Notes under the pieces: generated by a model
Told to the model about the DNA's origin: nothing
Databases searched by the model: none
The model's input: only the letters and a program-made list of their open reading frames with translations
In this document: in pieces, positions 54,121 to 62,804 of the stretch
Numbering within the stretch: the first letter of the stretch is position 1
Layout of the letters: each line of letters opens with the position of its first letter
Translations under genes and position numbers: made by a program
Assembly (NCBI GenBank): GCA_963726315.1
Contig: CAVSBZ010000005.1
Location: 434,001-498,000 of the forward strand
Reading direction: 5' to 3'
DNA length: 64,000 nt
Origin: FEB-25 sp963726315
GTDB lineage: Bacteria; Chloroflexota; Anaerolineae; Anaerolineales; UBA4823

Positions 54121-55215
54121 ATGATCGTTAAATTCTCAGGAAGTGTGCGTTACGCCAATGGCGATCCGATATCAAATGTAGCTGTTCGCATCTTCGATAA
54201 AGATGCCTCTGGCAAGCAGGATGATGACCTTACCGTGACCGCCGGCCTTTCTGATGAAGCCGGTCTATTCAGCCTCAGCTATGAACCCCTGCGCTACCTG
54301 GATTTTCACACCATCCACTTTCCCGGCAGGGGCGATCAAGCCGCAGAAGGACAGGCAGAAAATTCTGGTATGCGGATGCCCGACCTGGGGGATATGTATC
54401 TCCCCTACCTGAAGTTTATTTTTACTATTAATGGGGTTGGCCAAGAACACAGTGCCTCCCTTGGGGTGCTGCAGACCGAATTTCGCCTGCCGGTGAACCC
54501 TGCCGTGGAATTTCTACCTTCCAGGGATGGTTTCAAATTCCCCAACAGCTTTTCCGGTTACTTTTTCCCCTACTCGACACCTGCCTTTTTGAGCTCGCGC
54601 AAGGTGTCATCGAAGTATGGTCTGTGCGGCGGCATGTGTGCCGCGGCATATGATTTCCTGCTGGCAGGTAGAGCCATCCCCCAGGCTATCGAGGTGCCTA
54701 ATCAAGGTACGCTCTTTCAACGCTACCTGTTCCAACGCCAGATGGACTCGTTGGGCGGGTTGGGGAAGCAAGCGGTGAAGGTGGCACAGTGGACTAGCTT
54801 ACCAGATGGTACCCCGGTCGGGACCATGCGCCGGACGGCGGATGAATTCAGATTGCTCCGCCAAAAGCTGGACCAGGGAAATCTGGTGACCCTGGCGCTC
54901 ATTTATGAGCACGCCACGTCATTGAAAGAGCTTTCCAGGCGTGTGTTTAAGAACCACCAGGTGCTCGCCTGGGCATATCAACAACATTCTTCGGGCGAAG
55001 TTACCATCCGAATATATGATCCCAACCTGCCCGGGCGGGATGACGTGGTCATCCGCGCAGAGCCGGTGCTGGTGGGTGAGCCAATATCAGCTTCAGGTGC
55101 GGAGACAGTGGCGGGGTTGAAATCAACCGAGCTGGTTGGCGAAACCTTTTATAAGGAAGTGCGCGGCTTCTTTGAAATGCCGTACAGCCCGGTATGGCCA
55201 CCCAAAGGGTTGTAG
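54121..55215 (+). CDS. Transthyretin-like domain plus putative papain-like cysteine-peptidase domain
   Basis: A 364-residue soluble protein. Residues 1-~110 look like a transthyretin/carboxypeptidase-regulatory beta domain: FSGSVRYANGDPISNVAVRIFD and a conserved EAGLFSLSYE turn. Residues ~165-340 contain SKYGLCGGMCAAAYDFLLAG (key Cys near 177), a later NHQVLAWAYQQ histidine near 281 and YDPNLPGRDD, in the Cys-His-Asp/Asn order of C39/papain-like folds. No signal peptide is seen. The peptidase assignment is inference; a non-enzymatic papain-like fold is possible. Confidence 0.6.
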   Translation: MIVKFSGSVRYANGDPISNVAVRIFDKDASGKQDDDLTVTAGLSDEAGLFSLSYEPLRYLDFHTIHFPGRGDQAAEGQAENSGMRMPDLGDMYLPYLKFIFTINGVGQEHSASLGVLQTEFRLPVNPAVEFLPSRDGFKFPNSFSGYFFPYSTPAFLSSRKVSSKYGLCGGMCAAAYDFLLAGRAIPQAIEVPNQGTLFQRYLFQRQMDSLGGLGKQAVKVAQWTSLPDGTPVGTMRRTADEFRLLRQKLDQGNLVTLALIYEHATSLKELSRRVFKNHQVLAWAYQQHSSGEVTIRIYDPNLPGRDDVVIRAEPVLVGEPISASGAETVAGLKSTELVGETFYKEVRGFFEMPYSPVWPPKGL

Positions 55216-55334
55216 TCAGCGCCCATTAATCGATAATTCCCGATCGGTCGTTGAAATAAACAGCCGGTACCAATATGCTGGGTTTTACAGTATACTTTTC
55301 CCATACTTATCTATCCCATAAAGCCGAGGAATCC

Positions 55335-55817
55335 ATGGAGTGGCATAACGAACAATATTGTATCGACACTGATAAATCCAGGCTGGATGTAGGTCTGATC
55401 CACCACTTCCTCTATACTAGCGCCCACTGGGCAATCGGTCGACCGATGAGCATCGTACGTAAATCGATCGAAAACAGCCTGTGCTTTGGGCTGTATGATG
55501 GCGATGAGCAGGTGGGTTTTGCCCGCATCGTGACGGATAGCGCCACAGTAGGCTGGATCTGTGACATGTTTGTCATCCCTTCCTACCGCAGCCGCGGGCT
55601 GGGTAAATGGATGGTGGAATGCATGATGACACATCCTGATATCAAGGGATTACGCCGCATCCTGCTCAATACCAGAGATGCACATGACCTATATAAGAAA
55701 TATGCGGGTTTTCGGCAGCTGCTGGCACCCGAGAGCTGGCTGGAAAAATTCACCGGTCCGCCACTCCGACCGGTGAAGAAAACACCAAAACCCAAAGAAA
55801 TAAAGCCGATAGCATAA
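55335..55817 (+). CDS. GNAT-family N-acetyltransferase
   Basis: A 160-residue acetyltransferase. ATG at 55335 after GAGGA; a longer frame from 55275 is less likely. Motif A appears in MFVIPSYRSRGLGKWMVECM (pyrophosphate loop RSRGLG). The C-terminal DLYKKYAGFR motif and a Lys/Pro-rich tail follow. Substrate not assignable. It resembles GNATs annotated near DinB-type genes. Confidence 0.88.
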   Translation: MEWHNEQYCIDTDKSRLDVGLIHHFLYTSAHWAIGRPMSIVRKSIENSLCFGLYDGDEQVGFARIVTDSATVGWICDMFVIPSYRSRGLGKWMVECMMTHPDIKGLRRILLNTRDAHDLYKKYAGFRQLLAPESWLEKFTGPPLRPVKKTPKPKEIKPIA

Positions 55818-55905
55818 GCCGACAGCAATTTCGAGAGCGAATCTCGCGACTCTGCCGGTGCTATAATCGTTACGTCAGACAACTTTAATCCTGGAGCAGA
55901 TCCTT

Positions 55906-56640
55906 ATGAGTGAGAGAATTGAGTTCACACGCAATTATTCAGATTTAAGCACCAACCAGGGGTTCCAATTCGAATTCAAGTGTGACCGCTGTGGGACGGG
56001 CTACCGAACCCGATTCCAGGGCTCAATTGTAGGCACTGCCTCCACCGCTTTGAACACAGTCAGCAATATATTTGGGGGAGTGTTCAACAACCTCTCCAAT
56101 GCCAGTCAAAGTGTCAAATCAGCATCCTGGGAAAAAGCCCACGATGATGCATTCCTCAAAGCAGTGGAGGAGATCAAGCCTGATTTTATCCAATGCCCGC
56201 GCTGCACCGATTGGGTCTGCCGCAAGACCTGCTGGAACGAGAAACGCGGCTTATGTAAGCAGTGTGCTCCTGATCTGGGGGTGGAGATGGCAGCTGCTCA
56301 AGCCAGCCGGACAACGGAAGAGATCTGGGCGCACTCAAAGGTAGCCGAGGAAGACCTGACCATGATGAAGGAAGCAGCATGGCGCGAAGGCGTGCGCGCC
56401 ACCTGCCCGAACTGCGGGAAGCCTCTGCCCGGAAAGACTAAATTTTGCCCTGAATGCGGCGCCGAGATATTGGCTGACATCAAATGCGCCCAGTGTGGTG
56501 CCAAGGTAGATGCCGGTGCCAAGTTCTGCCCCGAATGTGGTGCCAGGATGGAAATCGAGCTCAAATGTACCAATTGTGGAGCTGAGCTGGCTCCAGGCGC
56601 CAAGTTCTGCCCCGACTGCGGGACGAAGGTACCGTTATAA
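55906..56640 (+). CDS. Multi-zinc-ribbon protein
   Basis: A 244-residue protein with up to five zinc sites. Early CDRCG and CPRC...CRKTC...CKQC clusters precede three consecutive zinc ribbons at the C-terminus (CPNCG...CPECG, CAQCG...CPECG, CTNCG...CPDCG). A Ser/Asn/Thr-rich helix with SIVGTASTALNTVSNI separates the first ligands. Such ribbon arrays bind nucleic acids or proteins; the role here is unknown. An intrinsic terminator follows. Confidence 0.85.
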   Translation: MSERIEFTRNYSDLSTNQGFQFEFKCDRCGTGYRTRFQGSIVGTASTALNTVSNIFGGVFNNLSNASQSVKSASWEKAHDDAFLKAVEEIKPDFIQCPRCTDWVCRKTCWNEKRGLCKQCAPDLGVEMAAAQASRTTEEIWAHSKVAEEDLTMMKEAAWREGVRATCPNCGKPLPGKTKFCPECGAEILADIKCAQCGAKVDAGAKFCPECGARMEIELKCTNCGAELAPGAKFCPDCGTKVPL

Positions 56641-56648
56641 TTTTCCAT

Positions 56649-56680
56649 AGACCAGGCAGTTTAACTACCTGGTCTTTTTG
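56649..56680 (+). terminator. Terminator after the zinc-ribbon gene
   Basis: AGACCAGG (56649-56656) and CCTGGTCT (56668-56675) form an 8-bp stem followed by five T. Confidence 0.85.
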
Positions 56681-56719
56681 GTTTTGATTTTTTAAGTATT
56701 GGAATGAGGAGAGCCTTCG

Positions 56720-58141
56720 ATGTTCCAAACTTTTGAACAGGCAAGACATTACCTGGATGACCATAACATCCAAATGGTGGACCTGAAGTTTACCGACCTG
56801 TGGGGTCGCTGGCACCACCTCACCGTACCTGCCAGCCAATTCTCTCTCCAGCTGCTCGAAAATGGGATTGGCTTCGATGGATCAGCTGTGGGACTGAAGA
56901 GCGTGAAGGCTGGCGATATGGTGCTGATACCCGAGCTATCCACCGGCATGGTCGACCCATTCTGGGATGCGCCGACGCTCAGCTTCATCTGCACCACCTT
57001 GGAAGCGGACACGCATGCGGTCTTCACCAATGACCCGCGCAACATCGCCATCCGTGCCGAGGAATACATGTGCTCCACCGGCATCGCCGACCAGAGCCGC
57101 TGGGGACCCGAATTTGAATTCTACATCTTCGATAGTGTGTCCTATGAATATGGAGTCAACCGCGCCAGCTACCGGGTTGAATGCCAGGAAGCCGACTGGG
57201 CAAGCGTGCAAAGCGGTCATGGTCATTACATCCCTGTGCATGGAGGCTACCACGCCATCCCTCCCAAGGACCAATTCTTCAACCTGCGCACGGAGATGAG
57301 TTTGCATCTGCAGGAAATGGGTGTGCCGATCAAGTACCATCACCATGAGGTGGGTGGTCCAGGTCAATCGGAGATAGAGACACCCATGATGGGTCTGCTG
57401 CAAGCAGGTGATGCAACCATGATCATCAAGTACGCCACCAAGATGACCGCCCACTCGCATGGCAAGACGGTTACTTTTATGCCCAAGCCTCTGTTCGGTG
57501 AAGCCGGCTCAGGGATGCACTTCCACCAGCACCTGTTCAAGGGTGGAGCAAACGTGTTTTATGACCCGCAAGGGTATGGCTGCCTGAGCCAGACGGCCTT
57601 CTATTACATCGGCGGTCTGCTGACACATGGACCAGCTCTATTGGCCCTGACGAACCCCAGTACTAATTCGTATAGTCGGTTGGTCCCGGGCTATGAAGCC
57701 CCGGTGAATGCTTTCTTCTCGCTGGGAAACCGCAGTGCGGCAGTGCGCATCCCCAAGTACGCCACACAACCGGATGCCGCTCGGATGGAATTCCGTCCGC
57801 CGGATGCCACATGCAACATCTACCTGGCACTCTCAGCCCAGCTACTGGCAGGGCTGGACGGCATCATCAATAAGATCGATCCGACGGAAGCCGGGTTTGG
57901 CCCTATCGATGCCAACATCTTCGCCTGGAGTGAGGGCGAGCGCCAGAAGATCAAGAGCCTGCCCGATTCGCTCAATGCAGCCCTGATTGCCCTGGAGCAG
58001 GACCATGAATTCCTGCTGGCAGGCGATGTGTTCAGCGAGCTGATGCTCAAACAATGGGTGGATTTTAAACGAAATGAGGAATATTACCAGGTGCGAAACC
58101 GGCCTCACCCCTATGAGATGAGTCTGTACTACGACGTATAG
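56720..58141 (+). CDS. glnA: Glutamine synthetase, type I
   Basis: A 473-residue enzyme making glutamine from glutamate, ammonia and ATP. Typical signatures are DLWGRWHHLTVP and IGFDGSAVGL (beta-grasp domain), PEFEFYIFD (metal site), KPLFGEAGSGMHFHQHL (metal and ATP site), the NPSTNSYSRLVPGYEAP loop, and the RSAAVRIP segment of the active site. No conserved adenylylation tyrosine context is evident near the C-terminus (RNEEYYQVRNRPHPYE). It is monocistronic with GAGGAGAG-like sequence before the ATG. Confidence 0.95.
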   Translation: MFQTFEQARHYLDDHNIQMVDLKFTDLWGRWHHLTVPASQFSLQLLENGIGFDGSAVGLKSVKAGDMVLIPELSTGMVDPFWDAPTLSFICTTLEADTHAVFTNDPRNIAIRAEEYMCSTGIADQSRWGPEFEFYIFDSVSYEYGVNRASYRVECQEADWASVQSGHGHYIPVHGGYHAIPPKDQFFNLRTEMSLHLQEMGVPIKYHHHEVGGPGQSEIETPMMGLLQAGDATMIIKYATKMTAHSHGKTVTFMPKPLFGEAGSGMHFHQHLFKGGANVFYDPQGYGCLSQTAFYYIGGLLTHGPALLALTNPSTNSYSRLVPGYEAPVNAFFSLGNRSAAVRIPKYATQPDAARMEFRPPDATCNIYLALSAQLLAGLDGIINKIDPTEAGFGPIDANIFAWSEGERQKIKSLPDSLNAALIALEQDHEFLLAGDVFSELMLKQWVDFKRNEEYYQVRNRPHPYEMSLYYDV

Positions 58142-58279
58142 CGGGTAACCAACGCGTTGGTCAGTGGATTGTGTTGTTGATCAATCAGACCACTGGAGAT
58201 ACTCCAGCTAAGCAGGTCAATTTTGGTATCCATTTGACCACACTGGTAACTGTATACTTTTATAGTCTATCGTTTAAGC

Positions 58280-58990
58280 CTAAATCGCACTACCCATGCT
58301 CTGATGTGCGGTTGTAAACGCCAAGGCAGAGGGCGTCTGGCAGCCTACAATCGCCGGAGCCTGGTGAACGAGCTCATCATTCTCAAGTGCTGCTACCATA
58401 AAGAGGGCGTAGTCCACCCGCCGGGTAATGTTGCTTTCGAGAATTGGGTCACCTACATGCCTGCTCCACACAGGTAATCCCTGGCTCTCACCTTCTTCGA
58501 GGTCGCTTCCTCGGACGACCGTCCACCGGGTATTGCTGGAAAACACCCGCCGGCAAGCATCCACCTGGTCATCGATATCGATGAAGCGTGTTAATCTCCC
58601 AATCCAGCGGACGAAAGTTTCCTCTCGCCTGGCTGCTGGGGTGTACACATCCTTGCCATCCAGGGTGATGTGCCAGCCGCAAGAAAAAATCAGGCGCGCC
58701 TCTGGTTAGGCGTGGTCGAGCACGGCCTGGGCTGTCCCTGAGGCGTAATGGTTAGCTCCCCAGGGTACCAGCACAGTCAGCACACCGTCACAGCCTTTGA
58801 CAGCTCGTTTGATCACCTGGGGATCATTGGTTGGCCCGGGCATGACCGTAATTTGCGCGCCGAACGGTTCGAGCTTGCAGGCACTCTTTTCTCGACACAC
58901 ACCGACAACTTCGTAGCCCCGGTCTAGGGCGTGCTTCACCATATATTGACCAAGTTTCCCTGAAGCCCCAACAATACAGACCCTTTTCAT
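58280..58990 (-). pseudogene. NAD(P)-binding (NmrA/SDR-like) reductase with an in-frame stop
   Basis: The N-terminus KRVCIVGASGKLGQYMVKHAL carries the dinucleotide-binding GASGKLG, given here as the key motif. The frame meets TAA at 58708-58706 after AQAVLDHA and then continues in the same frame (PEARLIFSCGWHITLDGK to the stop at 58280), keeping a NmrA-like body (TRWTVVRGSDLEEGE, RRVDYALFMV). The full reading would be 236 residues. A single nonsense change, not an indel, explains the break. Either a true pseudogene or a base error; translation yields only 94 residues as sequenced. Confidence 0.82.
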
Positions 58991-59258
58991 TTCGACCTCG
59001 ATTCGTGACAGTGTAACGTTAGATTTTAAATGGACAGGTATATAAATACGGTTTTAATAACAATAGCTGCACTTAGGATCATTAAGTACCCATAATTACA
59101 GCTCAGAAATGCAATTTCTTAACAACATCCACTGCTGTCCAGTGGTTTTTAGAAAGACCCTTTTGTTAATGTGGTTTAGGAGATAAACAGCCGCGCGAAA
59201 ATATCAGCCCTGTCCTACCAGGAATTTTTTGGGGGCATTTTTCGCTATCTGATTCACC

Positions 59259-59504
59259 CTACTCGACAGAGTCAGGGGGTGATTCTTTTTCAAGGATCTC
59301 CAACACCCCTTTGACCAGGAACACAGGCCATACCAGGGCTTTCAGGAAACCAATGGCCTTTTCCTGGGGTGTTATCGCCCGGCTGATATAAAAAATGCAC
59401 GCTCCGATGACGCCAAGTCCATACACGGCTCCGGAAGACCCGCCCTGCACCCTCACATTTACTTTGTCACCTTCTTTTTCGGTGGAAGTGATTTCATCGT
59501 CCAT
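59259..59504 (-). CDS. Small membrane protein
   Basis: An 81-residue protein with ATG at 59504 after AGGAG. It has a polar N-terminus (MDDEITSTEKEGDK), a beta-like NVRVQGGSSG, two hydrophobic segments and an acidic end. An in-frame ATG at 59660, also with an AAAGGG site, would add 52 residues containing two INQPQI repeats; that stretch looks more like regulatory DNA. No family recognised. Confidence 0.6.
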   Translation of the reverse strand: MDDEITSTEKEGDKVNVRVQGGSSGAVYGLGVIGACIFYISRAITPQEKAIGFLKALVWPVFLVKGVLEILEKESPPDSVE

Positions 59505-59529
59505 ATTATCTCCTATCTGTTTGACTTTT

Positions 59530-59624
59530 ATTTGCGGCTGGTTGATTACCCCAAACAAAAGATGGTTAAATACATTGGTCAATTGTCTTTCTTTGTGCTT
59601 GATCCATATTTGCGGCTGATTGAT
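59530..59624. repeat. Pair of 17-bp direct repeats upstream of the small membrane protein
   Basis: ATTTGCGGCTGGTTGAT at 59530-59546 and ATTTGCGGCTGATTGAT at 59608-59624, one mismatch, 78 bases apart. They lie between the two possible starts of the small membrane protein and could be operators or a small coding duplication (INQPQI). Confidence 0.6.
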
Positions 59625-59673
59625 CAGTCCGACGCTCACGGTGTTTATTTGATTGTGCATTCTAACCCTTTGT

Positions 59674-59689
59674 GTTAGTTTTCACTAAC
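59674..59689. repeat. Inverted repeat upstream of the small membrane protein
   Basis: GTTAGT and ACTAAC, perfect 6-bp arms with a four-base centre. A candidate operator for the minus-strand gene. The rest of the divergent gap to 59903 shows nothing else clear. Confidence 0.45.
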
Positions 59690-59903
59690 TTGCAAACTCT
59701 TGCACTCGCTTAGTTAGGGCGGCTACCTGATTGATGTTCACTTGATATATATTGTGCTCTCATTTTATGATTTTGGCAAGTTAATAATACTGCCGTATTT
59801 CAGCTGATCATTAATCCACATCTATGTGAAGCCTATGTTGCTGTCAAAATCGGCAGGGGCTCCAGGCTGAAGAATTCACATTAAATCAGTTATAATCGCC
59901 GGC

Positions 59904-61103
59904 ATGGATTCACAGCTTCTTTATCAACAGGATGTTACCACTCTCGAGTTTGAGGCTGAGGTGATGGAACGCGTTATTCTACCGGATGGGCGGACTGGAA
60001 TAATCCTCAAGCGCACCTTCTTCTACCCCACTGGTGGTGGGCAGGAGCATGACACGGGAACGATTGGCTCCGCCAAAGTAGTAGATGTTTATAAAGATGA
60101 GGAACATTCACGCCTTGTGCATGTCATGGAGGGTGAGGTGAGCCTAGGAGCCGTTGAGGCTCACATCGACGCCGACCGCCGTTTGAGACATATGCAACAC
60201 CACACTGCCCAACACCTGCTTACCCAATGCTTGCTGCGGCAGACCGGGTTTGAGACCGTCTCAGCCAATATCAATGGCTATTCCCCGTCAACCCTGGACA
60301 TTATGGCGACTCAGATCAGCAAGAGTGATTTGGATCAGGCTGAGTTATTGGCAAATCAGGTTATATATGAAAACCGATCGGTCAGAACTTATTTCGTTTC
60401 ACCTGAGGAGCTAAAATCCATCCCGCTTCGCCGACCACCCAAGGTGAACGAGAATATCCGCATCGTCGAAATTGATGGATACGATTATTCACCCTGCGGC
60501 GGAACGCACGTCTTGCACACCGGAAGCATCGGTCTGGTCAAAGTGCACAAAGCGGAGCGGATGAACGATAAGCTGCGCATCCATTTCATCGCCGGTCTGC
60601 AGGCGATGGAAGTCTTTCATGCCATGTACGAAACGCTCACCGGGTTAGCCAACAGGATGAGTACCGGCTGGCAGGATATCCCAGACGTGTTGGTAAAGCA
60701 AGCCGAACAGCTCAGCGCGGCGCAAAAAGAACTAATGGAACTGCGGCTTGCGAGCCTCAAGTATGAAGCGCGGGAGTTGGTCGAGAAGTCTGAAACTCGT
60801 GAGACCATCCACCTGGTGCGGGTGGGCTTTGATGGTCGACCTGTGACCGAGCTGCGCAGATTGGCTGAGGAGCTTAAAATAATGTCCACAGTGGTTGCTT
60901 ACCTGTGCTCTTTCGATGGGCAGAAGGTTTCCGTCATCGTCAGCTGCGGTGACGAAACCGGCAAAGATGCCCGCCAGCTGCTCGCCGCACAAATGGCTCA
61001 GATCAGTGGTCGGGGTGGGGGGGATGCCAGGCTTGCTCAGGGGGGTGGGGTGGCAACCGATGAACAATACCGCACCTTCCTCCAGCAGATTGACCTGGCA
61101 TAA
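59904..61103 (+). CDS. Alanyl-tRNA editing (AlaX-like) protein with DHHA1-type tail
   Basis: A 399-residue free-standing homologue of the AlaRS editing domain. Motifs: FFYPTGGGQEHDTG (N-terminal), zinc/editing site HHTAQHLL near residue 98 and CGGTHVLHTGSIG near 198. The last ~120 residues, with a coiled segment (QLSAAQKELMELRLASLKYE as part) and Gly-rich GGGDARLAQGGG, match DHHA1, as in the long AlaX form. It would deacylate Ser- or Gly-tRNA-Ala in the cytoplasm. Confidence 0.92.
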   Translation: MDSQLLYQQDVTTLEFEAEVMERVILPDGRTGIILKRTFFYPTGGGQEHDTGTIGSAKVVDVYKDEEHSRLVHVMEGEVSLGAVEAHIDADRRLRHMQHHTAQHLLTQCLLRQTGFETVSANINGYSPSTLDIMATQISKSDLDQAELLANQVIYENRSVRTYFVSPEELKSIPLRRPPKVNENIRIVEIDGYDYSPCGGTHVLHTGSIGLVKVHKAERMNDKLRIHFIAGLQAMEVFHAMYETLTGLANRMSTGWQDIPDVLVKQAEQLSAAQKELMELRLASLKYEARELVEKSETRETIHLVRVGFDGRPVTELRRLAEELKIMSTVVAYLCSFDGQKVSVIVSCGDETGKDARQLLAAQMAQISGRGGGDARLAQGGGVATDEQYRTFLQQIDLA

Positions 61104-61312
61104 ACCAAAGTACAAACACTGCGCAAATCGCTCCCTAAGAGTGCAATTGGGGGATGGCAGAGTGCATAAAGATCATTGATCACCTTTTTTGTGTTCAACT
61201 GCCAGACCCTGATTCTGCCTGGAGGAAGCACCTGGGTTACCTATATTATCGATTTTGTTATTCAGCGCTGGAGTTATCCTCATCTGTGGTTAATATGAGC
61301 TTGCCCCACAAC
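61104..61312. other. Intergenic sequence before the csp promoter
   Basis: No supported gene. A weak GATCATTGATC stem followed by six T near 61170-61190 could terminate the AlaX transcript. Otherwise unremarkable. Confidence 0.4.
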
Positions 61313-61341
61313 TTGACGTATTGGTGATTCACTGGTAAACT
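61313..61341 (+). promoter_or_regulatory. Cold-shock gene promoter
   Basis: TTGACG (61313-61318), 17-base spacer, TAAACT (61336-61341). It gives a leader of ~140 bases before the csp start, long like other cold-shock mRNAs. Confidence 0.6.
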
Positions 61342-61392
61342 AATCTACTGTAGGAAAGCCAGAAAGTTCTCGTTGCACGTGTAATGAAGACG

Positions 61393-61425
61393 GTCCAAGG
61401 CAATTCCTTGGGCTGTTTTATTTTG
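61393..61425 (+). promoter_or_regulatory. Attenuator-like hairpin in the csp leader
   Basis: GTCCAAGG and CCTTGGGC form an 8-bp stem (one G-T pair) with loop CAATT, followed by a T-rich tract (TGTTTTATTTT). It lies inside the csp leader, 65 bases before the start codon, and could act as a conditional terminator. Confidence 0.55.
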
Positions 61426-61490
61426 ACTGCTCCGATGGATTTGAAGGCGCACCACAACATCTTTTTTCATACCTTACGGAGGTAAAATCA

Positions 61491-61700
61491 ATGTCTGAAA
61501 GAATAGTCGGCACAGTCAAATGGTTCAACGGGAGCAAGGGTTACGGATTCTTGTCTCAGCCCGATGGGGCGGACGTTTTCGTCCACTACTCAGCGATCCA
61601 GTCTGACGGTTATCGCACTCTCCAGGAAGGCCAGAAGGTGGAGTTCTCCATCGAAAAAGGCCCCAAGGGTTTGCAGGCTGCCAACGTTATCCCTATGTAA
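61491..61700 (+). CDS. Cold-shock protein
   Basis: A 69-residue OB-fold RNA/DNA-binding protein of the CspA family. RNP1 KGYGFLS and RNP2 VFVHYS are present, with GTVKWFNGSKGYGF at the start. It has an ACGGAGGT site. Acts as an RNA chaperone in the cytoplasm. Confidence 0.96.
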   Translation: MSERIVGTVKWFNGSKGYGFLSQPDGADVFVHYSAIQSDGYRTLQEGQKVEFSIEKGPKGLQAANVIPM

Positions 61701-61725
61701 TTAACGTATAAAATAATAGGTCAAA

Positions 61726-61760
61726 AGAGACCTGCCGTCAACCGGCAGGTCTCTTTTTTA
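61726..61760 (+). terminator. Terminator of the cold-shock gene
   Basis: AGAGACCTGCCG and CGGCAGGTCTCT form a perfect 12-bp stem with a 5-base loop, followed by six T. Confidence 0.93.
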
Positions 61761-61861
61761 CTCCCGTGGCTAACTCTTCCATGATGGTTAAAATTCTGTG
61801 GTTTGTATCCTCCCTGAGTTACCCCTGCGGTCACAACGAAGCAGTTATAATTTGCCCTTGA

Positions 61862-62791
61862 ATGACTATAATTTTGAATAAAAACAAGATAGCGCATAGC
61901 GGGCTTTTGCTTGGTCTGCTATTGTTCCTCTCCGCTTGCTCCATACTGGGAGGCAGCTCCAAGGCAGCCAACCCCACGCCTGCTCCAACGTCTGCGGTCC
62001 AGGATATGCAGGTCATCTCCCCACAAGCCTGCCGGGTGGCAGAACATAGTATGATCCGCGTGGACGAGCCGCAAGGTGACCGCATTTCCTGGTCACCCGA
62101 GGCGGATACCGTCGCCTATATTGCCTCCACCCAGGGATCAAGTTGGAATGTGGGTGAGCTGAATATTCTCACGGCACCGCTTTTCGATACACCTAAACGC
62201 CTGGCAACTGGTGCCTCGGGCGAGCTTACCTGGTCTCCAGACGCCAGCACTATTGCGTATCTCGGCTTACGTCGCAGTGACAATATGTACACGATCGGGC
62301 TTGCTTATCCCAATGGGCGCAGCTCAAAAGACCTATTCCCCGATGAAGCTGCCAAGACGGATGATTATTCCAGTCAGAAGTCCATCCTTGAATGGATAAG
62401 CTCAGATCGCTTGAGGGTGCTCACTTCGTGTGGGATAGATTGTATGCAGACGATGGATTTTGACGTCCTTACCGGTGCCTCCACTCCGGTGGGTAACCCA
62501 ATCCAACGGAGATGGGATACATGGGCGGTCCATACCTCCCAGCCAGCTCTACTTCCCACTGAATTTGCACCCCTTACCGGTCAGCTCAACTGGTCACCAG
62601 ACGAGAAGAGCATCGCCTATATTGATGACCGGGGAAATGCCTGGGTGATCAATGCCGGCGCCGGCACCCTCTACCCGTTGGATATTGGTCAATATGGCAC
62701 AGCCACCGAAACCGATTGGTCTTATGACAATCAATATCTCGCCGTCCAGGTGGACCAGAACCTGATGATCTTCTCCTTTAATTGTCCGTAA
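61862..62791 (+). CDS. PD40-type lipoprotein
   Basis: A 309-residue lipoprotein. Lipobox FLSAC near residue 25 followed by a Pro/Thr/Ala linker (NPTPAPTSA). PD40-like blades carry SWSPEADTVAYI, TWSPDASTIAYL, NWSPDEKSIAYI and WSYDNQYLAV. Probably outward facing. It lies 13 bases before aspA and may share its transcript, although the functions seem unrelated. Confidence 0.85.
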   Translation: MTIILNKNKIAHSGLLLGLLLFLSACSILGGSSKAANPTPAPTSAVQDMQVISPQACRVAEHSMIRVDEPQGDRISWSPEADTVAYIASTQGSSWNVGELNILTAPLFDTPKRLATGASGELTWSPDASTIAYLGLRRSDNMYTIGLAYPNGRSSKDLFPDEAAKTDDYSSQKSILEWISSDRLRVLTSCGIDCMQTMDFDVLTGASTPVGNPIQRRWDTWAVHTSQPALLPTEFAPLTGQLNWSPDEKSIAYIDDRGNAWVINAGAGTLYPLDIGQYGTATETDWSYDNQYLAVQVDQNLMIFSFNCP

Positions 62792-62804
62792 CCGTGGAGG
62801 TAGA

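Noticed and set aside
58280..58990. Stop-codon readthrough or selenocysteine-type recoding of the reductase.
   Set aside because: The codon is TAA, there is no adjacent structured element, and no catalytic Cys position is involved.
61313..61430. A small RNA gene independent of csp.
   Set aside because: The promoter and hairpin could define one, but the simpler reading is a csp leader with an attenuator, so it is kept as a leader.
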